A DNA stretch of 64,000 bases. Source: WTGA01 sp965231865. GTDB taxonomy: Bacteria > Pseudomonadota > Gammaproteobacteria > Arenicellales > Poriferihabitantaceae. A program made the position numbers and the translations under genes. The DNA lies in assembly GCA_965231865.1 (NCBI GenBank), contig CBDDOJ010000002.1, forward strand, positions 558,001 to 622,000. Reading direction: 5' to 3'. Below are positions 17,641 to 25,667 of the stretch, in pieces. Position 1 is the stretch's first letter. Each line of letters starts with the position of its first letter. The notes under the pieces are model-generated. The model saw only the letters and a program-made list of their open reading frames with translations. It did no database searches and was not told where the DNA came from.

Positions 17641-18412
17641 GATTGCCCTTCTTGATGTCCATTTTGATTGGATTGTAGGTGAAAGTAAAACCAACAAGAC
17701 CAAAATCGAAGCTGACCAAACGATAATCTACACGTCATGCAGAGGATAAACCTGCGAACATTAAAGAGTGGTGGGGGTTATACAGGCGATCGGCGTATCT
17801 CTGTCAAGTGCCTGAATTTCCTTGCCAAAGGGTGCCCAATCGTAATTTGATATCCCGGATGTCCTCTTCTCTCCGTGTCAAACTGGCCCGAATCACCTTC
17901 AGGCGTTTCAGGACCAGATTCTCAGTACCTCCAACCATTCTCCGATATTACCACACAGCGCACGGTTGCTGGATAGGGTGAGCAATATGCCGTTATCTCC
18001 GGTTTCCTGCCATGTTTCGGTGTTCGGATCGATTGAGTATATTTTCTCGATGTAGATGCCGCGTTCTGTCGGGTCGGAAGAGACAAAACGACTCCGACCC
18101 CAATAACACCATATTCACAATCTGATGCACTCATCCGACCCGTCCCGTCCAGACACGGCTTTTATATCGGTTTTGGAGAGTAACAAAAACCATCAAAGCC
18201 AGTTGGCAAGTCATCCGTTTTTGCTTCAATTTTAGTGCAGACTGTATTTTCCAAATTACCAGGATTTCTTCCCTCACCGTTTTCACCATTCCCTGAAGGT
18301 GTCTTTATTGGAAACCTGCCCTTGACACGTTGTTCTGTGGGGTCTTCTCAACGAGGCCCGGTTGGATTGGGCCAATGCTTGCTGGAAACCGGATGATCGG
18401 CTTCCGGATACG
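17641..18412. other. 770-base intergenic stretch with a possible gene remnant
   Basis: Apart from the possible remnant at 17804-17938 nothing codes convincingly here. It separates the restriction operon from the CBS/PII/DUF1538 operon and is AT-rich in places. No tRNA, integrase or repeat was recognised. Confidence 0.4.
17804..17938 (-). pseudogene. remnant of a small coiled-coil gene
   Basis: A 44-codon frame from ATG at 17938 encodes ENLVLKRLKVIRASLTRREE followed by DIRDIKLRLGTL, then loses sense (WQGNSGT, stop). From memory this resembles the start of small bacterial coiled-coil proteins of 80-100 residues whose opening is close to ENLVLEHLRAIR with a later REIKTRLG. If so, the 3' half has been lost by frameshift or deletion. 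The identification is tentative. Confidence 0.3.
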
Positions 18413-18820
18413 TCAGGTTTCGAATTTTGCGAGACCCTCCAGAACGATTTCCTGGTAACTGATTACACCGATTACCGTGCCCTCATCGATGACCGGTGCG
18501 AGGGACAGCCCAAAGCGGTCAAACAACTGGGCACAATACCGGATATCCAGGTCCGGTTCGACTGCAAGGACCGGCTTGGACATGATTTCATACAAATTCG
18601 TGCGGCTGCGGGACTGGTTTTTGGACAGCACTTTCCTTGCGATATCCGACAACAGGACAATTCCGTATGCATCGTCCTCCGTCCGTTTGTTCACGATCAG
18701 GGCATCGGTGTCCGAACTGACCATCACGTCCAGTCCGTCCCGGACCGTTGCCATCCCGTCCATCATTTTGAACTTGTCGGTCATGATCTCCCTGACCCGA
18801 ATTTTATTTCGTCTGCTCAT
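18413..18820 (-). CDS. CBS domain pair protein
   Basis: This 135-residue protein consists of two CBS motifs: VREIMTDKFKMMDGMATVRD with DALIVN...YGIVLLSDIARKVL, and LYEIMSKPVLAVEPDLDIRY with SLAPVIDEGTVIGVISYQE. CBS pairs bind adenine nucleotides or S-adenosylmethionine and regulate partner proteins. It is the distal gene of the operon and overlaps the PII-like gene by four bases (ATGA). With the PII-like protein it probably senses cell energy or nitrogen and carbon state for the two membrane proteins (inference). Confidence 0.9.
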   Translation of the reverse strand: MSRRNKIRVREIMTDKFKMMDGMATVRDGLDVMVSSDTDALIVNKRTEDDAYGIVLLSDIARKVLSKNQSRSRTNLYEIMSKPVLAVEPDLDIRYCAQLFDRFGLSLAPVIDEGTVIGVISYQEIVLEGLAKFET

Positions 18821-19167
18821 AGGTTTTCCTCTACAATTTCGTTCAGCGATGCGGCCTGGTGCAGCACGCCCACCGCATCTTCAATATCAATCTGGACGGC
18901 AATTCCGGTTCCGGGTGTTTTATCAAATTCACCGACTTCGGCGATGTGCTCCAGAATTTCCCGGCTGATATGCTCTTCTACCAGAAACAGGATTACGTTT
19001 CGCTGGGTTTCAAGGGTAAGGCCCAGGAATGTGGGGGTTTCATTCAGGCCTTCCCCCCTTGCGCCGGTAATGACGGTGGCTCCCCTGGCCCCCTTGTCCC
19101 TGGCGGCCTGTATGACAGCCTTGGTTTGCGCCTTGTCGACGAAGGTAACAAGTAATTTAAAGTGCAT
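18817..19167 (-). CDS. PII-like (GlnB superfamily) signalling protein
   Basis: This 116-residue protein has a PII fold pattern: an opening strand (HFKLLVTFVDKAQTKAVIQA), a T-loop region with GARGATVITGARG, and a closing part with GTGIAVQIDIEDAVGV. The classical uridylylated tyrosine of GlnB/GlnK is not visible, so it is a divergent PII relative that likely binds nucleotides without that modification. It sits between a DUF1538 gene (18-base gap) and the CBS gene (overlapping), like other PII-like proteins that gate a neighbouring transporter. Confidence 0.85.
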   Translation of the reverse strand: MHFKLLVTFVDKAQTKAVIQAARDKGARGATVITGARGEGLNETPTFLGLTLETQRNVILFLVEEHISREILEHIAEVGEFDKTPGTGIAVQIDIEDAVGVLHQAASLNEIVEENL

Positions 19168-19185
19168 GATTGGATTCCCCCTTGC

Positions 19186-19977
19186 TTACGGTTGTTTGGA
19201 ATGTTGTGGTTTCCCCTGCTGCCGCGATGCCAGCCATGTCGAACCCTGGGCATATCCCATGACGGTGATCATCGGAAACAGGCTTGCAAAGGCGATGAGG
19301 CCAAAACCGTCCAGAACGGGGTCTCGCCCCGGGACCGTTTCCGCCAGTCCCAGGCCCAGTGCTGCGACAATGGGGACGGTTACCGTCGATGTGGTCACCC
19401 CCCCCGAATCATACGCCAGCGGGACGATCATCTTGGGTGAAAAGTAGGTTTGAATGACGACAAATACGTATCCTGGAATGATGAAATAGTGAATGGGGAC
19501 CCCCACCACAATCCGCCAGGTCCCCAGGGAGATTCCGATTGCAACCCCCAGTGCCACCGCGGTTCTCAATCCCCAGATTCCAATCGCACCGCCGGACACC
19601 TGGTTGGCTTTCTGGGCCACTGCAATCAATGACGGTTCGGCGATGGTTGTGCTGGCGCCAATGCAAAACGCAAAAATATAGACCCAGTAGTAGGAGGACC
19701 AGGTGGGCTGTGCCGACAGGGAGTCCTTGAGGATAAAACTGATGTCCGTCAACTGTGCCGCCATTAATCGGCCGATGGGAAACAGGGCTTTTTCCAGCCC
19801 GACCAGGAACAGGGTCAACCCCACCAGTACAAATACGAAGCCGATGAGCAATTGACGGATATTCGGCAGTGCCTTGCGGATCACGCATACCTGAAACAGG
19901 AGGATGATTGCCGTGATCGGCAATACATCGATCACGGTATCGAGCATGGTGTCCAGAATATGGAGTGGCAGATTCAT
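19186..19977 (-). CDS. DUF1538 family membrane protein, second subunit
   Basis: From ATG at 19977 the product has 263 residues with about seven membrane helices. It carries the family hallmark AYDSGGVTTSTVTVPIVAAL, the matching GASTTIAEPSLIAVA, and LDGFGLIAFASLFPM. DUF1538 proteins occur as one long chain or as two half-size chains; a two-gene version (UmpAB) in halophilic Halomonas has, as I recall, been reported to act as a cation/proton antiporter. The start overlaps the upstream DUF1538 stop as ATGA, arguing for a one-to-one complex. Transport activity here is inference. Confidence 0.87.
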   Translation of the reverse strand: MNLPLHILDTMLDTVIDVLPITAIILLFQVCVIRKALPNIRQLLIGFVFVLVGLTLFLVGLEKALFPIGRLMAAQLTDISFILKDSLSAQPTWSSYYWVYIFAFCIGASTTIAEPSLIAVAQKANQVSGGAIGIWGLRTAVALGVAIGISLGTWRIVVGVPIHYFIIPGYVFVVIQTYFSPKMIVPLAYDSGGVTTSTVTVPIVAALGLGLAETVPGRDPVLDGFGLIAFASLFPMITVMGYAQGSTWLASRQQGKPQHSKQP

Positions 19978-20705
19978 CGGTACAGCATCCCGTAGCCCAT
20001 GACAAAAATCATTGGAAACAAGGAAGCAAAGGCAATCAGGCCAAACCCGTCCACCATTGGATTTCGTCCCCGTATGGAAGAGGCCAGCCCGACCCCCAGT
20101 GCCGTGACCAGGGGCACTGTAATCGTTGACGTCGTGACGCCGCCTGAATCGTAGGCAATCCCGATAATTTCCCTGGGAGCCAGAATCGTCATGATGACCA
20201 CAAAAAGGTATCCGATCATGATCATGATATGGATCGGCCACCCCCGGACGATCCGGTAGACCCCCGTGACGATTGCGGCACCCACTGAAAAGGCCACGGT
20301 GACCCGAAGACCATCGGCATATCGCTGCCGGGAAGGTTCGGTATCGGGAATGATATTTCCATTCGCCATCACCTTGGAGGCTTCATCCGCCACGGCGATT
20401 AATGCGGGTTCTGCAATGGTGGTGCCGAACCCCAGTGCAAACCCGAAGGCCAGCAGCCAGAATACACTGCCCTTTCTGGCAAATGCATAGGCCATGCTGT
20501 CGCCCAGGGGAAACAGGCTGATTTCAAGACCGTACAGGAAGAACGTGAGGCCCAGCAATACCAATACGGTCCCCACCAGCAGGTCAAGCAAATCCGGAAA
20601 AGGCTGGCCCAGCACCACCAGTTGAAAGAATGCAACCACGACCAGGATTGGAAGCAGGTCTCGAAAACTGCCAGACAGCGTGATCAGGGGGGCCCTGTAA
20701 TTCAA
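19974..20705 (-). CDS. DUF1538 family membrane protein, first subunit
   Basis: This 243-residue protein has about seven membrane helices, with GFGTTIAEPALIAVADEA and IAYDSGGVTTSTITVPLV as in its neighbour, to which it is clearly paralogous. It is the first gene of the four-gene operon DUF1538-DUF1538-PII-CBS. The two subunits probably form the two halves of one membrane carrier, with the soluble PII and CBS proteins as regulators (inference from order and overlaps). Confidence 0.87.
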   Translation of the reverse strand: MNYRAPLITLSGSFRDLLPILVVVAFFQLVVLGQPFPDLLDLLVGTVLVLLGLTFFLYGLEISLFPLGDSMAYAFARKGSVFWLLAFGFALGFGTTIAEPALIAVADEASKVMANGNIIPDTEPSRQRYADGLRVTVAFSVGAAIVTGVYRIVRGWPIHIMIMIGYLFVVIMTILAPREIIGIAYDSGGVTTSTITVPLVTALGVGLASSIRGRNPMVDGFGLIAFASLFPMIFVMGYGMLYR

Positions 20706-21008
20706 TATTCTTAATTGCTCTCCAGCACGGTGTCAGTTATTTGTTTTGGTGCGGTCCAGGAGGATTTTCGCAGGCAGGGCTTGCCCATCACCACGCATGG
20801 CCTGAATTCAGGGGTTCGCTTCCGCTCACCTGCACACAGACCGATCATACCGGATTTGAACCGATAGATGGACGGTTCCATTTTCTTCAGAAACGAACCG
20901 GTTCCCGGTTTGCTGCCACCTCATGGGTTTGGGTGAGGCGGTTGAATCCCGAAGCCGGGCTGGACGCAACGATTTCGCGATGGCGAATCCAGGGACCCGG
21001 CCGTGGAG

Positions 21009-21030
21009 CCCGGCAACGGGAAATTTTTTT
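21009..21030 (+). terminator. short GNRA-loop hairpin with T run
   Basis: The stem CCCG/CGGG with a GCAA loop is followed by three A and seven T. With only four pairs it would be a weak intrinsic terminator or attenuator. No plus-strand gene ends just upstream, so it may be a chance structure or a trap for stray transcripts. Confidence 0.3.
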
Positions 21031-21057
21031 GACATCCGTAAAGTTGAAGCTGATAAA
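21029..21057 (+). promoter_or_regulatory. sigma70-type promoter for the formaldehyde operon
   Basis: TTGACA at 21029-21034 and GATAAA at 21052-21057 are separated by 17 bases, close to the consensus. Transcription would begin near 21064, leaving a leader of about 180 bases before the class III alcohol dehydrogenase start. Confidence 0.5.
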
Positions 21058-21243
21058 CTTCAAGTTCCGGAGTGGAATCAAAACTTTGGATACGGTGAAT
21101 CCGGTCAGGACAGGCTCTTGGGAAACCCCGTCAACGTGCCATGAGAGAGGTGGACACAGAGAAATTGTGAAACCACCGCCGACCTGGAACCGTGTCATTC
21201 GGTCAGAAAAACAACCTGTAACCTCAATACGCGGAGTAAAACG

Positions 21244-22359
21244 ATGGAATCAAGAGCAGCAGTGGCCTACGAGGCCGGCAAACCGTTGGAAATTGAAACC
21301 CTGCAGCTGGAAGGCCCACGGGCCGGCGAAGTGCTGGTTGAAATCAAGGCAACGGGAATTTGCCATACCGATGAGTTTACCCTGTCTGGTGCCGATCCCG
21401 AGGGGCTTTTCCCCGCCGTACTTGGACATGAAGGCGCGGGGGTCGTCGTCGAGGTGGGGGCCGGGGTGACCAGTGTTCAGGCCGGGGACCATGTCATTCC
21501 GCTTTACACGCCTGAATGCCGGCAGTGCGAGTATTGCACCAGCGGAAAAACCAACCTGTGCCAGGCGATTCGGGTCACACAGGGGCAGGGGGTCATGCCG
21601 GATGGATCGAGCCGGTTTTCCATCGGCAGGCAGAAGCTGTTTCACTACATGGGGACGTCGACTTTCTCGAACTATACGGTCCTGCCCGAAATAGCGGTTG
21701 CCAGGGTCCGGGAAGATGCCCCGTTTGACAAGATCTGCTATATCGGTTGTGGGGTCACCACGGGGATCGGTGCGGTGATCAACACGGCGAAGGTTCAGCC
21801 CGGGGACAATGTGGTGGTCTTCGGCCTGGGGGGGATTGGCCTGAATGTCATTCAGGGTGCCCGGCTTGCCGGGGCGGACAAAATTGTGGGGGTGGACATC
21901 AACCCCGGGCGGGAAGCGCTCGCGGCGAATTTCGGGATGACGCATTTTGTCAACCCCGGGGAGGTCGAGGATGACCTGGTGGCCTATCTCGTGGATTTGA
22001 CAGGGGGCGGGGCAGACTACAGTTTTGAATGTGTCGGCAATGTTGATTTGATGCGCCAGGCGTTGGAATGCTGCCACAAGGGCTGGGGGGAAAGCATTAT
22101 CATCGGGGTAGCCGGGGCAGGCCAGGAAATCAGTACCCGGCCATTTCAACTCGTCACCGGCCGGGTATGGCGGGGGACCGCATTTGGCGGAGCAAGGGGC
22201 CGGACCGATGTCCCGAAAATCGTGGACTGGTACATGGACGGAAAAATCAATATCGATGATCTGATTACCCACACCATGCCCCTTGACCGAATCAACGATG
22301 CCTTTGACTTGATGCACGCCGGGGAATCCATCCGAAGCGTGGTGGTGTATGATTCTTGA
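21244..22359 (+). CDS. frmA: S-(hydroxymethyl)glutathione dehydrogenase / class III alcohol dehydrogenase
   Basis: This 371-residue zinc alcohol dehydrogenase has the catalytic-zinc GICHTDEFTLSG and GHEGAGVVVEVG, the structural zinc cysteines in PECRQCEYCTSGKTNLC, and the Rossmann GLGGIGLNVIQGAR. The CGVTTGIGAVINTAKV stretch is typical of class III enzymes. It oxidises the formaldehyde-glutathione adduct to S-formylglutathione with NAD. A GGAG lies eight bases before the ATG. The next gene encodes the hydrolase that completes the route to formate. Confidence 0.97.
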   Translation: MESRAAVAYEAGKPLEIETLQLEGPRAGEVLVEIKATGICHTDEFTLSGADPEGLFPAVLGHEGAGVVVEVGAGVTSVQAGDHVIPLYTPECRQCEYCTSGKTNLCQAIRVTQGQGVMPDGSSRFSIGRQKLFHYMGTSTFSNYTVLPEIAVARVREDAPFDKICYIGCGVTTGIGAVINTAKVQPGDNVVVFGLGGIGLNVIQGARLAGADKIVGVDINPGREALAANFGMTHFVNPGEVEDDLVAYLVDLTGGGADYSFECVGNVDLMRQALECCHKGWGESIIIGVAGAGQEISTRPFQLVTGRVWRGTAFGGARGRTDVPKIVDWYMDGKINIDDLITHTMPLDRINDAFDLMHAGESIRSVVVYDS

Positions 22360-22376
22360 GTTCCGGGGTTTTCCAG

Positions 22377-23216
22377 ATGGAAATCATCAGTGAACAGTCC
22401 TGCTTTGGCGGGGTACAGGGGACCTACCGCCATGCATCCGAAACCACGGGTACACCCATGCAGTTTTCGGTGTACCAGCCCCCGGCGGTCGACCGGGGCC
22501 CGGTTCCGGTATTGTGGTTTTTGTCCGGGTTGACCTGTACCGAAGAAAATTTCACCACCAAGGCGGGAGCCCAGCGCCCGGCATCCAACCATGGCTGGAT
22601 GCTGGTTGTCCCGGATACCAGTCCCCGGGGAGCCGGCATACCGGGGGAGGATGAGGGCTATGATTTCGGTACCGGAGCGGGCTTTTATGTGGATGCCACC
22701 CAGGTGCCCTGGGACCGGAATTACCGAATGTACCGCTATATTACCGAGGAGTTGCCGGAACTGGTGTTCTCGAAATTCAATGCGGATGTCCACAGACAGG
22801 GGATCACCGGGCATTCCATGGGGGGCCATGGAGCCCTCACGATTGGCCTTCGAAATCCTGAAAAATACCAATCCATCTCGGCGTTTGCCCCGATCTGCTC
22901 TCCCATGCGATGTCCCTGGGGCGTCAAGGCATTGAGCGGCTATCTGGGCGATGACCCGTCCGCCTGGGAACCGTATGACGCCACCGCCCTGATCAAACAG
23001 GGGCTGGGAAGCCGGGAGATTCTGGTGGACCAGGGGACCGACGATGATTTTCTGGAGGAACAACTGAAACCGGAGCTGCTCCAGTCCGCATGCGACGAGG
23101 CGGGACAGGCACTGACCCTGAGACTGCAGCCAGGATATGACCACAGTTATTATTTTATTGCGACCTTCATCGAAGAGCACATTGCATTTCATGCCCGCCA
23201 AATGCCGGCCAAATGA
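22377..23216 (+). CDS. fghA: S-formylglutathione hydrolase
   Basis: The ATG at 22377 gives 279 residues starting MEIISEQSCFGG; a TTG overlapping the upstream stop region is less likely. It is an esterase D-type alpha/beta hydrolase with nucleophile Ser147 in GHSMGGHGA, a late Asp (QGTDDDF region) and His near 255 (GYDHSYYFI). LSGLTCTEENF near residue 50 is a family signature. It hydrolyses S-formylglutathione to formate and glutathione and acts directly after the dehydrogenase, 17 bases downstream of its stop. Confidence 0.95.
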   Translation: MEIISEQSCFGGVQGTYRHASETTGTPMQFSVYQPPAVDRGPVPVLWFLSGLTCTEENFTTKAGAQRPASNHGWMLVVPDTSPRGAGIPGEDEGYDFGTGAGFYVDATQVPWDRNYRMYRYITEELPELVFSKFNADVHRQGITGHSMGGHGALTIGLRNPEKYQSISAFAPICSPMRCPWGVKALSGYLGDDPSAWEPYDATALIKQGLGSREILVDQGTDDDFLEEQLKPELLQSACDEAGQALTLRLQPGYDHSYYFIATFIEEHIAFHARQMPAK

Positions 23217-23515
23217 CGGGTTGACCCGGTTCCCCTTGATCCATTTCCGTTCCCGTGTTTCCGGCAAGCGTGGAGATGAATATAAACCCCCGGCACGACC
23301 AGGCCGAAGATCATCGTTGCGATGGCCCGGCCAATGAAGTCGAGGGCATGTTCACACGTGCCATGGAGGACCGCAGCTTCACTTCCATGAGGCCGCCGGG
23401 CACAATGGGCCGTGCGGTCACCATGGCCACAGCCTCCGCATCCCGCCGCCGTGGCACAGTCCGTCATGGAATTGCACAATGAACAGACGCCCACAACCCC
23501 CAGTACCAGGATCAT
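23189..23515 (-). CDS. possible small cysteine-rich membrane protein
   Basis: A 108-residue frame from ATG at 23515 has two plausible membrane segments (MILVLGVVGVCSL and FIGRAIATMIFGLVVPGVYI) and a cysteine-rich loop (CNSMTDCATAAGCGGCGHG). Third codon positions are mostly G or C, as in the neighbours. It would converge on and overlap the 3' end of the hydrolase gene by 28 bases. No family was recognised and no clear ribosome site was seen, so it may be chance in GC-rich DNA. Confidence 0.3.
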   Translation of the reverse strand: MILVLGVVGVCSLCNSMTDCATAAGCGGCGHGDRTAHCARRPHGSEAAVLHGTCEHALDFIGRAIATMIFGLVVPGVYIHLHACRKHGNGNGSRGTGSTRHLAGIWRA

Positions 23516-23612
23516 GGCACCGGGAAACCGGGTGGGAATGGGCACTGGATTTTCACAGTGACCTCCGAATCGCGCACAGACTGACGGGTTCCGTCCGCTC
23601 AGGGGCCCATCC

Positions 23613-25190
23613 ATGAACACATCGCCGAATATCCTGTTTGTCATGTGCGACCAGCTCAGGCAGGACTACCTGTCCTGTTATGGGCACCGGTCCCTGGTGA
23701 CCCCCCATATCGATGGACTGGCAAAAAGAGGGGTGAGGTTTGAGAACGCCTTTTGCCAGGCCCCCCTGTGTGCACCGTCCCGGGCGAGTTTCTACACCGG
23801 CCGGTACCCGTCGAGCCACGGTGTAATGGGCAATGGGGATGCCACCCAGCTGGGTGAAAAAATGCTGTCTGACTATCTCCGGCCACTCGGTTATCGGACT
23901 GCCGTGGTGGGAAAAACCCATAACCACAAGTGCAGCGCTGACATGCGGGATGCCGGCATCAACCTGGATTCGGAATACGCCCGGGCGGCCGCTAGCGGGG
24001 GATTTGAGCCCTATGAATGGCATGAGGGGCTGTATCCCGATCCGATCCTTCCCGAAAACCAGGGGTATACCCGGTATCTGAAATCCGTGGGGTATGACGA
24101 TGCCAATCCCTGGGACCGCCGGGCAAACAGCGGGGTGGACCACGCAGGCAGGCTGCACTCGGGATGGGCGCTTCGCAGCTCGGCATATCCCGCGGCGGTT
24201 CCGGAGCAGCACTCGGAAACCGCGTTCACCACACGACGGGCCATGGACTTCATCACGGATGCCGGGGACCAGCCATGGTGCCTCCACCTGAGCTACATCA
24301 AGCCCCACTGGCCGGTGATTGCTTCGGCGCCGTATTGTGGCATGTTTGGCACGGAGGATATTCAGGAGGTCGTTCGCAGCGACGCAGAGCGGGAAGCTCC
24401 CCACCCCGTGGTGGACGCCTTTATGCGGCTGGAATACAGTGCGTCCTATTCAAGAAAGGAAGTGCGCGACATCGTTATCCCGGCCTACATGGGACTGGTA
24501 AAGCAGATCGACGACCATATCGGCCGATTGGTGGCATTCCTCGAAACCCGTGGATTGCTGGAAAACACCCTCATTGTATTTACCTCCGACCATGGGGATT
24601 ACCTCGGAGATCATTGGCTGGGGGAAAAAGACCTGTTTCACGAGCCGTCGGTCAAGCTTCCCATGATTGTGGTGGACCCCGGCCGCGAAGCGGATTCCAC
24701 GCGCAATTCGGTTCGCCGGGAACTGGTGGAGTCGGTGGACATTGTCCCGACTTTTGTGGAGTTTGCAGGAGGCCAGGTTTGCCGGGAGCGCGTCGAGGGA
24801 CATTCCCTCCTGCCCCTTCTGCGATCACCTTACCCATCCCCATGGCGCGAAGTTGCGATCAGCGAAATCGATTATTCGGACCGCGGGGCCCGGGGCATTC
24901 TGGGGATTGAGCCCGACCAGTGTCGGGCCACCATGGTCCGGGATCACGACTGGAAATTCATCTACTACCCGGGGTTTCCTCCCCAGCTGTTTGACATGAA
25001 AACCGATCCCGATGAACTGGTTGACCTGGGGCAGGACTCCCGGCTGGAACCGGTTCGCCAGCGCATGAAAGAGGCCATTTTCCAGTGGCAGTACTCGCTC
25101 AAGCGGCGGGTCGGCCTTGAGTATCGTGTCATGGAGGGTCAGGGACCGCAGCGGGACGAGGAATACGGGATCATCATCGGTCGCTGGTAA
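23613..25190 (+). CDS. sulfatase family hydrolase (Cys-type)
   Basis: This 525-residue protein has the metal-binding opening NILFVMCDQLRQDYLSCYG and the sulfatase signature Cys53-Ala-Pro-Ser-Arg (LCAPSRASFYTGRYPS), where the Cys is oxidised to formylglycine. HLSYIKPHWPV and TSDHGDYLGDHWLGEKDLF, which supplies metal and catalytic residues, follow. It most resembles choline-sulfatase or phosphonate monoester hydrolase-like members; the substrate is not decided. No signal peptide, so probably cytoplasmic. No formylglycine-generating enzyme is in the window. A diverged copy of its last codons and downstream bases lies at 27811-27867. Confidence 0.9.
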   Translation: MNTSPNILFVMCDQLRQDYLSCYGHRSLVTPHIDGLAKRGVRFENAFCQAPLCAPSRASFYTGRYPSSHGVMGNGDATQLGEKMLSDYLRPLGYRTAVVGKTHNHKCSADMRDAGINLDSEYARAAASGGFEPYEWHEGLYPDPILPENQGYTRYLKSVGYDDANPWDRRANSGVDHAGRLHSGWALRSSAYPAAVPEQHSETAFTTRRAMDFITDAGDQPWCLHLSYIKPHWPVIASAPYCGMFGTEDIQEVVRSDAEREAPHPVVDAFMRLEYSASYSRKEVRDIVIPAYMGLVKQIDDHIGRLVAFLETRGLLENTLIVFTSDHGDYLGDHWLGEKDLFHEPSVKLPMIVVDPGREADSTRNSVRRELVESVDIVPTFVEFAGGQVCRERVEGHSLLPLLRSPYPSPWREVAISEIDYSDRGARGILGIEPDQCRATMVRDHDWKFIYYPGFPPQLFDMKTDPDELVDLGQDSRLEPVRQRMKEAIFQWQYSLKRRVGLEYRVMEGQGPQRDEEYGIIIGRW

Positions 25191-25211
25191 TCCCGCTTCG
25201 GGAATCTCCCC
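25153..25211 (+). repeat. direct repeat copy A: 3' end of the sulfatase gene
   Basis: These 59 bases, covering the last 12 codons of the sulfatase gene, its stop and about 20 bases beyond, match 27811-27867 with five substitutions and a two-base gap by eye. The repeated 3' part can form a CCCG/CGGG hairpin. The two copies bracket the AlbA_2/antitoxin module. Confidence 0.75.
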
Positions 25212-25384
25212 GGGATTGCTCGACCCGCGTTTTATCCCGGGAAATTCAGGGAGTAGAAACTGGCTGATTGTCTGATAAGGCGTGTCTCGTACCAATCGGC
25301 TCATGTTTTCCAACTCTCTTCCGTCGGCAGGTTATCCTTGAAGGACGACCAACGCCGGCTCGCCCAAATCGGAATGCCGTCGAC

Positions 25385-25648
25385 TCACAGCGGCGATATC
25401 GAAAGATTCTTCATTGATGCCGTTATCTTCTCACTGTCGTCCTCGTTTGCCTCAAGATGATCGGCATCCCGTTCGACTGCCTTCCAGAATGCAGCGACAT
25501 GGGGCGATGTCCAGGTTTCCTCTTTGAGATTCGAATCTTCCCCCTCAAAGAGCCAGGACTTGGCGAGAATGCCATCAAGGAAATGGAGAAATGACCGCAA
25601 TCTCGTGGTATCAGCGGGATACGCTGGAAGAACTTTGTGACGCGCCAT
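25385..25648 (-). CDS. hypothetical 87-residue protein downstream of AlbA_2 gene
   Basis: The ATG at 25648 lies 20 bases after the AlbA_2 stop on the same strand. The product looks like a real soluble protein (LRSFLHFLDGILAKSWLFEG, then SPHVAAFWKAVERDADHLEA) with an acidic C-terminal half, but no family is recognised. A competing frame starts at a GTG overlapping the AlbA_2 stop and has a less protein-like composition, so a frameshift early in the gene is possible. Confidence 0.5.
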   Translation of the reverse strand: MARHKVLPAYPADTTRLRSFLHFLDGILAKSWLFEGEDSNLKEETWTSPHVAAFWKAVERDADHLEANEDDSEKITASMKNLSISPL

Positions 25649-25667
25649 TCAGGTTGTTGGTCTGACA

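Larger units (their letters stand above)
20706..21243. other. 538-base divergent gap between DUF1538 operon and formaldehyde genes
   Basis: No gene is supported. It holds the promoter regions of both divergent units. A short hairpin CCCG-GCAA-CGGG followed by AAATTTTTTT lies at 21009-21030, and a good promoter for the plus-strand genes overlaps its T run. No FrmR-like repressor gene is present. Confidence 0.5.

Noticed and set aside
17922..18134. Minus-strand frame of 70 codons upstream of the methyltransferase
   Set aside because: Not protein-like; overlaps the better candidate remnant in another frame.
18362..19447. Plus-strand frame of 361 codons
   Set aside because: Antisense to the CBS and PII-like genes, which have clear folds and overlapping starts and stops.
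21250..22317. Minus-strand frame of 355 codons
   Set aside because: Antisense to the class III alcohol dehydrogenase gene.
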